Shown: one piece after another, positions 1-9,757 of the stretch | Numbering within the stretch: the stretch's first letter is position 1 | How the letters are laid out: every line of letters starts with the position of its first letter | Assembly (NCBI RefSeq): GCF_011440375.1 | Contig: NZ_JAAOIR010000001.1 | Span: forward strand, 1-64,000 | Direction: 5' to 3' | Length of the DNA: 64,000 nt | From: Halorubellus sp. JP-L1 | GTDB taxonomy: Archaea; Halobacteriota; Halobacteria; Halobacteriales; Natrialbaceae | Position numbers and translations under genes: made by a program | Notes under the pieces: generated by a model | What the model saw: only the letters and a program-made list of their open reading frames with translations | Database searches by the model: none | Told to the model about the DNA's origin: nothing

Positions 1-787
<787 letters not shown>

Positions 788-901
788 CTGACCGGGATCG
801 ACCCACACGGGTCGACCCACCTTTCCGAGTTCGGTACCGTCGAGTCGCCCGACCGGGCACCTTTGAACTACCAGGGCTAACTATCCTCCCGCGAGGGAGG
901 T

Positions 902-973
902 GGGCCCATAGCTCAGTGGTAGAGTGCCTCCTTTGCAAGGAGGATGCCCTGGGTTCGAATCCCAGTGGGTCCA
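902..973 (+). tRNA. tRNA-Ala (anticodon TGC) in the 16S-23S spacer
   Basis: A complete cloverleaf with a 7-bp acceptor stem (GGGCCCA with TGGGTCC), a D-arm GCTCAGTGGTAGAGT, an anticodon stem CCTCC/GGAGG with loop TTTGCAA (anticodon TGC) and the T-arm GGGTTCGAATCCC. No CCA is encoded. tRNA-Ala(TGC) between 16S and 23S is the usual arrangement in haloarchaeal and other euryarchaeal rRNA operons. Confidence 0.97.
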
Positions 974-1183
974 TGTACGTTCGAGTCGTCCCGAATCCGT
1001 CCCCTTAAGTGTGGGAAGGAGAGAGGATGACTTGACGACGACTGATGCACCACTCCGCGCAAGCGCGAGTGGGAAGGGTCGAACGTTCGCCTGGCAACTA
1101 CCAGGGGACGTGACGAGACCGTATGTAAGCACAATCCAGACATATACTGGACTCGTACCATCGAGTCAACACATTCCAACAGA
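974..1183 (+). other. tRNA-Ala to 23S spacer
   Basis: Transcribed spacer without a gene. It carries the 5' arm of the pre-23S processing stem (1120-1158, listed separately). ORFs crossing it are chance readings of RNA-gene sequence. Confidence 0.8.
1120..1158 (+). other. pre-23S processing stem, 5' arm with bulge-helix-bulge
   Basis: 1120-1139 is perfectly complementary to 4152-4171 (20 bp) and 1147-1158 to 4133-4144 (12 bp). Between the two helices, 1140-1143 (ACAT) can pair with 4145-4148 (GTGT, one G-U), leaving 3-nt bulges 1144-1146 (ATA) and 4149-4151 (TAA) on opposite strands. Two 3-nt bulges around 4 bp is the substrate of the archaeal tRNA splicing endonuclease, which excises pre-16S and pre-23S rRNA in Euryarchaeota. 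The 3' arm is 4133-4171. Confidence 0.9.
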
Positions 1184-4101
<2,918 letters not shown>

Positions 4102-4222
4102 TTCATTTGTGGATTCTGTGCTGACTCGTGCTGTACGAGTCCAGGTGTTAACTGGATTGTGCTTACATACGATCGTTACCGATGTTGGTACCATCGCCAC
4201 GGTTCGATTCCGTGGGTCGGCG

Positions 4223-4345
4223 TTGAGGCGGCCAGAGCGATGGGGTGACACCCGTACCCATCCCGAACACGGAAGTTAAGCCCATCTGCGTACCGGGGAG
4301 TACTGGAGTGCGCGAGCCTCTGGGAAACGCGGTTCGCTGCCTCGC
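4223..4345 (+). rRNA. rrf: 5S ribosomal RNA
   Basis: About 123 nt. The 5' end TTGAGGCGG pairs with the 3' end CTGCCTCG. Typical haloarchaeal 5S blocks CCCGTACCCATCCCGAACACGG and GCGCGAGCCTCTGGGAAA are present in order. No tRNA-Cys follows, although in several haloarchaea one does; here the operon goes straight to two U-tailed hairpins. Confidence 0.96.
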
Positions 4346-4358
4346 CATTCATACTGTA

Positions 4359-4393
4359 CGTCCGCCATCCCGTTGGGGGTGGTGGGCGTTTTT
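4359..4393 (+). terminator. first rrn terminator hairpin with T5
   Basis: A 13-bp stem (4359-4371 with 4376-4388, three G-U pairs) is followed at once by TTTTT (4389-4393), 14 nt beyond the 5S end. Archaeal termination mainly needs the U-tract, and a GC-rich stem before it is a bonus. The position at the end of an rRNA operon fits a terminator. Confidence 0.7.
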
Positions 4394-4417
4394 GCATTTG
4401 GGTCGTGGAGCGGTAGC

Positions 4418-4450
4418 GCCCGGCACCCCTGAGGGGGTGTCGGGCTTTTT
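4418..4450 (+). terminator. second rrn terminator hairpin with T5
   Basis: Stem GCCCGGCACCCC (4418-4429) with GGGGTGTCGGGC (4434-4445, one G-U), loop of about four bases, then TTTTT (4446-4450). It lies 25 nt after the first hairpin, so the operon has a tandem terminator. Confidence 0.72.
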
Positions 4451-4808
4451 GTCTGTAGTTCGTGGCGCGGAGTGGATTCGGTGGCGATCGAGGGGAGTGG
4501 AGGATTGTGCGTTGTATTCGAACGTTCCGGAGTGGCGACGCTGGTGGGCGATGGCGCGGATCGCGCTGCACCGCAGGCCTCGGCCTCCCCAGCCGACGCT
4601 GCCGGGACGGGCTCGCGGTGCTCGCCCGCGCCGGCGGCGTCCCTCGCGGGTGTGTGGCCCGCGCCGGCTCGCGACGCGCTCACTGCGTTCGCGCGGTGCT
4701 CGCCGGAGCGGGCTCGCTCGCGCGCCGAACCGGTGGTGTGGGGTGGTTTCGGTGCGTGTGGTGGGTGGGGACGAAAACCCTTTTCGGACGGGAGTGGAAA
4801 GTGGGGGT
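4451..4808. other. gap after the rRNA operon
   Basis: About 358 nt of very GC-rich sequence. It has open frames on both strands, but their products are Arg/Ala/Pro-rich and lack domain character, so I call no gene. The promoter of the following small gene must lie in its 3' end, where AAAACCCTTTT (about 4775-4785) is the only AT-rich patch. Confidence 0.6.
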
Positions 4809-5216
4809 ATGGCAGACGAGAATTCCGAGAACGGCGAGGAGGTTGAGGGCGAGGATGGAGAGGAGAAGTCGTTCCGCGAGCGCGTGGAGGAGATCCGCGA
4901 ACGTCGCGAGGAGGAGGGTGACGAGGAGCGACGGGAGCGCATGGAGGAGATGATGGGCGGCGAGGGCGGCCCTGGCGGCATGGGTGGCGGCGGTATGGGC
5001 GGCGGTGGCGGGAATCCGTTCGCGCAGATGATGGGTGGCATGATGGGCGGTGGCGGCGGTCCCGGTGGTCCTGGCGGCATGGGTGGCGGTCCGAGTGGCC
5101 GGCAGGAGGATTCGGGGAACGAGGAGCTCGTTCGCGAGGTCCGGCAGATGCGTGACGAGATGCGCGATCAGACGCGTGCGCTGAAGCGGATCGCTGACGC
5201 GCTCGAGGACGACTGA
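4809..5216 (+). CDS. small Gly/Met-rich acidic protein, unknown function
   Basis: 135 residues, soluble, without signal peptide or membrane segment. The first 50 residues are a highly charged Glu/Arg stretch likely to form a helix or coiled coil. Residues about 50-95 are a low-complexity Gly-Met-Pro segment (runs of MGGGGMGGGG type). A second charged helix (about 100-135, ending in IADALEDD) follows. The start is the ATG after TGGGGGT; the open frame runs farther upstream, but that part overlaps the 5S gene and terminators, so it is not coding. Similar proteins are common conserved hypotheticals in haloarchaea. I do not recognise a function; two helices around a flexible linker suggest a small oligomer or adaptor. 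Confidence 0.75.
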   Translation: MADENSENGEEVEGEDGEEKSFRERVEEIRERREEEGDEERRERMEEMMGGEGGPGGMGGGGMGGGGGNPFAQMMGGMMGGGGGPGGPGGMGGGPSGRQEDSGNEELVREVRQMRDEMRDQTRALKRIADALEDD

Positions 5217-5377
5217 GGCTGGTCGCGGTCGCGTTCTCCGTGATAGAGTAACGAATAGCGGTAGCTATCGTGGCGTGTGGGTTCCTCTCGTGGGTACAGA
5301 TGTCGGTGTCGTTGCTGGCGCTGGGGGTTGCGGTGCGAGTGCTCGCGGTGGGGGGTGTCGTTCGCGCCGACGGCGTG

Positions 5378-6478
5378 CTATTGGACGGCGTCGTAGTGGC
5401 GTTCGAGTTCGTCGACGGCGGTGTCGATGCTGATGGAGTCGCGCCTGTCGAGGCAGTTCTCGGCGAGTCTGTCGTGCTCGGCGAGCGCGCGCTCGATGGC
5501 GTCCCCGAATCCGTCGATGTCGCCGGGGTCGTAGTGGTAGCCGGTGGTGCCGTCGTCGATGGTGTCGGCGAGCGCGCCGGCGTCGACGCCTGCGACGGGG
5601 GTGCCGCAGGCGTTCGCTTCGAGCGCGACGAGCCCCTGGGTTTCGACGGGGGAGGGGAATGCGAAGACGTCGAGTGCGCTGTAGAACGCGGAGAGTTCTT
5701 CGCGGTCGAGGAACCCCAGGAAGCGGACGTCGACGTCGGCGCGTCGGGCGCGTGCTTCGAGGCGTTCGCGGGCGGGGCCGTCGCCGCCGAAGACGACGGT
5801 GACGTCGTCCATGCCGTCGGTGGCGTCGAGGACGTCGCCGAGGCGTTTCTCGAAGCCGTGGCGGCCGGTGTAGCCGACCAGTGGGCCTTCGAGGTCGTAT
5901 CGCTCGCGGAAGGCGTCGCCGTCGACTGGCTGGAAGCGGTCGGTGTCGATGCCGTTCGGGACGACGCGGACGGGCGTGGTGATCTCGAGGTCGTCGACGA
6001 GGTGGCGTTTCGTGGGTTCGCTCGGGGCGAGGACGAGGTCGGTGCGGTCGTAGTACCAGCGTTCGTAGGCTTCGCTGGCGGTGGAGATGCTGGCGAGGAC
6101 GCGGTCGCGCGACGTGATGTACTCGGCGTACTCGGCGGTGGGCGTGTGGTAGGAGGCGACGAGGGGGAGGTCGCGTTTGCGGGCGTACCGGCGGGCGGCG
6201 AGTCCGAGGCCGAAGGCGGTGTGGGCGTGGACGACGTCGGCGTTCGGGACGGTGTCGGGGATGCTGGGGGCGCCGACGCGGACGCCGTCGTAGAACGGGA
6301 ACGGGAGCGAGCGGACGGGGTGCTCGCGCGATCGCGGGGTGTACTCGGTGGTGCCCGGGTAGACGACGTCCATGCGGCCGTGGTCGTCGTTCCAGTGGTC
6401 GCGCCAGGCTTCGATGGTGTACGTGACGCCGTTCACCGTGGGGAGGTAGGTGTCGGTGAAGGCGGCGACCCGTGTCAT
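5378..6478 (-). CDS. GT4-family glycosyltransferase
   Basis: 366 residues, the full length for a family-4 (GT-B fold) glycosyltransferase. The N-terminal half opens with DTYLPTVNGVTY and contains HAHTAFGLGLAARRYA, a typical acceptor-side motif. The C-terminal half has the donor-nucleotide motifs: VPNGIDTDRF (about 175-185), GYTGRHGFEKRL, and the family EX7E-like stretch PSPVETQGLVALEANACGTP (about 275-295). Members transfer sugars from GDP- or UDP-sugars to lipids or glycan intermediates on the cytoplasmic face. The gene lies 75 nt downstream of a second GT4 gene in the same direction, so the two probably form an operon, perhaps for a glycolipid or surface glycan. The acceptor cannot be told from sequence. 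Confidence 0.92.
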   Translation of the reverse strand: MTRVAAFTDTYLPTVNGVTYTIEAWRDHWNDDHGRMDVVYPGTTEYTPRSREHPVRSLPFPFYDGVRVGAPSIPDTVPNADVVHAHTAFGLGLAARRYARKRDLPLVASYHTPTAEYAEYITSRDRVLASISTASEAYERWYYDRTDLVLAPSEPTKRHLVDDLEITTPVRVVPNGIDTDRFQPVDGDAFRERYDLEGPLVGYTGRHGFEKRLGDVLDATDGMDDVTVVFGGDGPARERLEARARRADVDVRFLGFLDREELSAFYSALDVFAFPSPVETQGLVALEANACGTPVAGVDAGALADTIDDGTTGYHYDPGDIDGFGDAIERALAEHDRLAENCLDRRDSISIDTAVDELERHYDAVQ

Positions 6479-6553
6479 TGTTGGCGAGTGTGCGTTCGGT
6501 GGCTTAGTGGCTTCGATACGACGCGTGCTGTTCGATTGGCGTCGCGTGCGTTC

Positions 6554-7615
6554 TCAGTTCGCGAGGACGCGTCGGTAGGCGTCGACGAGTTCGTTCCCGA
6601 CGCGGTCGAGTGCGTGCTCCTTGACTGTCTCTCTGGCGTTCGCGCCGAGGCGTTCGCGGAGGGCGGGGTCGTCGTCGAGGCGTTCGAGGGCGTCGACGAA
6701 CTCGTCGAACGAGTCGCAGAGGATGGCGTCTTCGCCGTCGGTGAAGTACTCGCGGAAGACGGGGATGTCCCGGAGGACGCACGCCTTCCCGCAGCTCATG
6801 GCTTCGAGGACGACGAGTCCCTGGTTCTCTACTTTCGCGGGGAAGCAGAAGACGTCGCCGGCGCCGAACGCCATGCGCTTGTCGTCGACCCAGCCGGTGA
6901 ACGTGACGTTCTCCGGTGGGTTCTCGGTCCACTTGCGGGTGGTCTTGCTCGCTTGGGGGCCCTCGTCGTAGTGCCCGAACCACGCGAACTCCAGCTCGGT
7001 CGCTTGCGCGAGCTCGCAGAACGTGGTGACGCCCTTGCGTTCGAAGACGTTCCCGACGGCGAAGGCGACGGTGCCGTCGAGGTCGTAGCGCTCGCGGGTC
7101 TGGTCGCGGAAGCGTTCGTGGCCGTCGAGGCTCTCGACGTCGATGCCGTTCGTCACCGGCTGGATGGGGGCGTCGACGGGGTAGTCCTCGAGGACGCCTT
7201 TCGTGTATTCGCTCGGGCAGAGGACGAGGTCGGCCTGCGAGTAGAACCGCTTGAGGTAGGCTTTGAGTCCGGGGGCGATGGCGTTCGAGAATCGGAAGGA
7301 GTCCCGGAAGTCCTCGGCGGTGACGTGCGTGTGCAGCACGAGCGGGACGTCGTTCGCTTTGGCGTGCCGGGCGAGGGCGAGACTGATGGGGCCGGCCATG
7401 TTGAGGTGCGCGACGTCGTACTCTTCGAAGAACGGTTCTTCGAACGCGAGGTTGGCGAAGGTGGCGTCGAGGGGGTTGCCGTCGCGCCAGGGCGTGGTGA
7501 CGACGTCGACGTCGGCGTCGGCGGCGGCGAGCGCCTTACGCTGCTGGGCGGCGGCGGTGCCCATGCCGGAGCGATGGAGCCTGGATTCGAGCTCGAGGTG
7601 ATTGAGAACGCGCAT
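6554..7615 (-). CDS. GT4-family glycosyltransferase
   Basis: 353 residues from the ATG that gives MRVLNHLELESRLHRSG. The open frame extends about 160 codons farther, but that part is Arg/Pro-rich and runs through a tandem repeat, so the later start is chosen. The N-terminal domain has HLNMAGPISLALARHAK and LVLHTHVTAEDF. The C-terminal domain has CPSEYTKGVLE, VTNGIDVESL (about 150), GNVFERKG and CFPAKVENQGLVVLEAMSCGKA (about 265), which holds the EX7E-type donor site. It is first in a probable two-gene operon with the GT4 gene at 5378-6478. Two successive GT4 enzymes suggest stepwise addition of two sugars to one acceptor. Confidence 0.92.
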   Translation of the reverse strand: MRVLNHLELESRLHRSGMGTAAAQQRKALAAADADVDVVTTPWRDGNPLDATFANLAFEEPFFEEYDVAHLNMAGPISLALARHAKANDVPLVLHTHVTAEDFRDSFRFSNAIAPGLKAYLKRFYSQADLVLCPSEYTKGVLEDYPVDAPIQPVTNGIDVESLDGHERFRDQTRERYDLDGTVAFAVGNVFERKGVTTFCELAQATELEFAWFGHYDEGPQASKTTRKWTENPPENVTFTGWVDDKRMAFGAGDVFCFPAKVENQGLVVLEAMSCGKACVLRDIPVFREYFTDGEDAILCDSFDEFVDALERLDDDPALRERLGANARETVKEHALDRVGNELVDAYRRVLAN

Positions 7616-7714
7616 TCGTTGGTGCTCGCTGGTCGGCAGACGCGTGTAATCTTTCCGGATTGTTTCGCTGGTGTCGTAGTCGGTGGTGTCCGAATTGGCT
7701 CGCTCGGGTCGCGG

Positions 7715-7801
7715 TCGGTGCTGTCCGGATCGCCTCACCGGAGTCGATGTCGGTGCTGTCCGGATCGCCTCCCGGAGTCGATGTCGGTGCTGTCCGGATG
7801 A
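7715..7801 (+). repeat. tandem repeat of about 34-35 bp, 2.5 copies
   Basis: The unit starts TCGGTGCTGTCCGGATCGCC and ends CGGAGTCGATG. Copies start at about 7714, 7749 and 7783; the third is truncated after TCCGGATG. It sits in the 222-nt divergent gap between the glycosyltransferase operon (minus) and the Rnp4 gene (plus), so it could be promoter-proximal or merely a slippage repeat. CGGATCGCC half-sites recur in each copy. Confidence 0.8.
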
Positions 7802-7837
7802 GGGAACGTTTAATCGGGCGAGTGCGCTAGGCGTGGT

Positions 7838-8116
7838 ATGAGCGTCGCCGAGGAACGCATCGAGCGGTTGCAGGCGCTGGCGCGGTCGGCGACGATCGCG
7901 GGCGAGGACGACCGCGCGCGGTCGTACGTGCGGTTGGCGCGCCGGATCGCGGAGCGTCAGCGGTTGTCGTTGCCGCGGGACTTCCGTCGGTTCGCGTGTG
8001 ACGCCTGCGACGCGTACTTGCGCCCGGGGCGGAACGCGCGCGTCCGGACGCGTTCGGGGCACGTGGTCGTGACGTGCGACTGCGGTGAGCAAGCCCGGTA
8101 CCCGTACGGGGACTGA
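7838..8116 (+). CDS. rnp4: ribonuclease P protein component 4 (Rpr2/Rpp21 family)
   Basis: 92 residues. Rnp4 is a subunit of archaeal RNase P, which removes 5' leaders from tRNA precursors; with Rnp1 (Rpp29) it binds the specificity domain of the RNase P RNA. The N-terminal half is two helices rich in Arg (RIERLQALARSATIAGEDDRARSYVRLARRIA), which is the family signature. The C-terminal half is a zinc ribbon with Cys pairs at about 54/57 (CDAC) and 79/81 (CDC). Length fits the family. The next gene (YhbY type) is on the same strand after a 90-nt gap that carries its own promoter. Confidence 0.95.
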   Translation: MSVAEERIERLQALARSATIAGEDDRARSYVRLARRIAERQRLSLPRDFRRFACDACDAYLRPGRNARVRTRSGHVVVTCDCGEQARYPYGD

Positions 8117-8170
8117 TCGGCTGCGGTTCGGCGTCCGTGCGGGCGAGACGCTCGCTGGTTGTGCTAAGGG

Positions 8171-8177
8171 TTTAAAA
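8171..8177 (+). promoter_or_regulatory. TATA box for the yhbY-mscS operon
   Basis: TTTAAAA is centred about 33 nt before the ATG at 8207. With the usual archaeal spacing of about 26 nt, transcription would start near 8200, giving an almost leaderless mRNA for the RNA-binding protein followed by the coupled channel gene. Confidence 0.6.
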
Positions 8178-8206
8178 GGCGGCCGTGCTTATGCTTGCAG
8201 ACGATT

Positions 8207-8455
8207 ATGGACGAACAGGAGTTGCGGAAGGAGGCACACGACCTGGACGTGACCGTCTGGGTCGGGAAGGCGGGCATCGAGGCGGTAATCGACGAGTTGA
8301 ACGACCAGCTGGCGGCACGCAATCTGGTGAAGGTGAAGTTCCTGCGGGCGGCTCGTGGTGGAACGTCAACGGAGGAACTCGCGGAGGAGCTCGCGGAGGT
8401 GACGGGCTCGGACGTCGTGGAGACGCGTGGGAACACCGGGGTGTTCCACAAGTGA
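8207..8455 (+). CDS. YhbY/CRS1-YhbY family RNA-binding protein
   Basis: 82 residues. The CRM (CRS1-YhbY) domain is an IF3-C-like RNA-binding fold seen in ribosome assembly factors. Visible features are the opening helix (DEQELRKEAHDLDVTVWVGK), the conserved GKAGI loop (about 21-25, the GxxG-like RNA contact), a central strand VKVKFLRAA and a C-terminal VVETRGNTGVFHK strand. The ATG at 8207 is preferred over an upstream TTG because it suits the TATA box at 8171. Its TGA overlaps the GTG start of the MscS gene (GTGA), so the two are translationally coupled. Lying after rnp4, it places RNA-processing genes together. Confidence 0.92.
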   Translation: MDEQELRKEAHDLDVTVWVGKAGIEAVIDELNDQLAARNLVKVKFLRAARGGTSTEELAEELAEVTGSDVVETRGNTGVFHK

Positions 8456-9342
8456 TCTTGCAGGGTCAGGCCGAGTTGTCCGGGTTGGCGAGGGCCTACA
8501 GCGACCTCGGGGTTCCGTTCGCGGAGACGCTCGCGAAGATGTCGCTGTTCGTCGTGGCGTTCGTGGGGGTTGTCTTGCTCGGTCGCGTGGTCGTGTTGCC
8601 GCTCGTGGATCGACTCCTCGATCGGCGCGGTCTGGACCGGCACGCGAAGGTGCCGTTGAAGAAGCTGGTGTCGTTCGTGGTGTACTTCGCGGCGATCGGT
8701 ATCGCGTTCGCGTTCGCGGGCCTGGGGAGTATCTTGACGGCGATCGCGACGATCGGTGCGGCGGCGACGCTTGCGATCGGGTTCGCGATGCAGGACGTGC
8801 TCTCGAACTTCGTTGCCGGGATCTTCATCTTCACGGACAAGCCGTTCCGCATCGGTGACTGGATCGAGTGGGACGGGAACTCGGGCGTGGTGGAGGACAT
8901 CAGTCTCCGCGTGACCCGCGTGCGGACGTTCGACAACGAGCTCCTCACGGTCCCGAACTCGCAGTTGACGGCGGACGTCATCAAGAATCCGGTCGCGAAG
9001 GACAAGCTCCGGATGCAGGTCCTGTTCGGGATCGGGTACGACGACGACATCGACGCGGCGACGGACATCATCGTCGAGGAGGCCGTCTCACACGAGGGCA
9101 TACTGGAGGATCCGGCGCCGTCGGTTCGCCTGACGGAACTCGGCGATTCGTCGGTCGGGCTGACGTCGCGCGTGTGGATCGCGGATCCGTCGCGGTCGGA
9201 CTTCGTGGCGACGCGCGGCGAGTACGTGCAGGCGGTCAAGGAGGGGTTCGACGAGGCGGGCATCGACATCCCGTACCCGAACCGCGAGCTGTCGGGCGCG
9301 ATCGATCTGTCGGAGGAAGTCGTGACGGCCGCGGACGACTGA
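8452..9342 (+). CDS. MscS-family small-conductance mechanosensitive channel
   Basis: 296 residues from a GTG that overlaps the stop of the preceding gene. MscS channels open when membrane tension rises on hypo-osmotic shock and release solutes. Three membrane helices are visible (about 25-48, 68-88 and 93-118). The pore-lining third helix carries the Gly/Ala-rich stretch TAIATIGAAATLAIGFAMQD, directly followed by the conserved NFVAGIFIFTDKPFRIGDWI beta domain. The C-terminal alpha/beta vestibule runs to about 280. Coupling to an RNA-binding protein gene is unusual in functional terms but the overlap is clear. Confidence 0.95.
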   Translation: MILQGQAELSGLARAYSDLGVPFAETLAKMSLFVVAFVGVVLLGRVVVLPLVDRLLDRRGLDRHAKVPLKKLVSFVVYFAAIGIAFAFAGLGSILTAIATIGAAATLAIGFAMQDVLSNFVAGIFIFTDKPFRIGDWIEWDGNSGVVEDISLRVTRVRTFDNELLTVPNSQLTADVIKNPVAKDKLRMQVLFGIGYDDDIDAATDIIVEEAVSHEGILEDPAPSVRLTELGDSSVGLTSRVWIADPSRSDFVATRGEYVQAVKEGFDEAGIDIPYPNRELSGAIDLSEEVVTAADD

Positions 9343-9381
9343 TCGGTCGGATTGCGGTCCGATTCTCCTTCTGCCGGTCGG

Positions 9382-9753
9382 TCAGCGGTCTTCTTCGAGT
9401 CGATTCCGTCGGCGTTCGTACTCGTCGTCGTCGACGTCGCCGCGGGCGTACGCCGCTCTGAGTTCTTCGAGTGCGGGGTCGGTCCGATCACGGGTGACGG
9501 CGCGGTAGAGGAGGTAGACGCCGCCGGCGAGGACGGCGAAGAACGCGAGCTGGGAGAGGACGCCCAGGAGCGCGAACCAGATGGGTGCGTTCCCGCCGAA
9601 CCAGCCGTCGTGCATGACCGTCCCCCACGTCCAGCCGCCCATCGGCATCCCCATGGTTCCGAACCCGAGGAGGAACGCGAGCACTGGGACTGCGAACAGC
9701 ACGACGAGGGCGAGCACGGAGACGGCAACGACGATGGCGGTGTTGCGTCGCAT
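9382..9753 (-). CDS. SHOCT-domain membrane protein downstream of copA
   Basis: 123 residues. Two hydrophobic helices (about 5-32 and 55-85) are separated by a Met/Gly/Trp-rich loop (GTMGMPMGGWTWGTVMHDGW). A short C-terminal SHOCT-like domain follows (about 92-118: DPALEELRAAYARGDVDDDEYERRRNRL). SHOCT is a short oligomerisation module often placed at protein ends. The start codon is only 4 nt after the stop of the CopA gene, so it is in the same transcript. The Met-rich loop could bind Cu(I), but that is inference. Confidence 0.88.
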   Translation of the reverse strand: MRRNTAIVVAVSVLALVVLFAVPVLAFLLGFGTMGMPMGGWTWGTVMHDGWFGGNAPIWFALLGVLSQLAFFAVLAGGVYLLYRAVTRDRTDPALEELRAAYARGDVDDDEYERRRNRLEEDR

Positions 9754-9757
9754 GGTG

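Noticed and set aside
5270-7801. 843-codon plus-strand ORF over the glycosyltransferase genes
   Set aside because: Its product is Val/Asp/Gly/Arg-rich without domains and is the antisense shadow of two clear GT4 genes. High-GC haloarchaeal genes routinely give long antisense frames.
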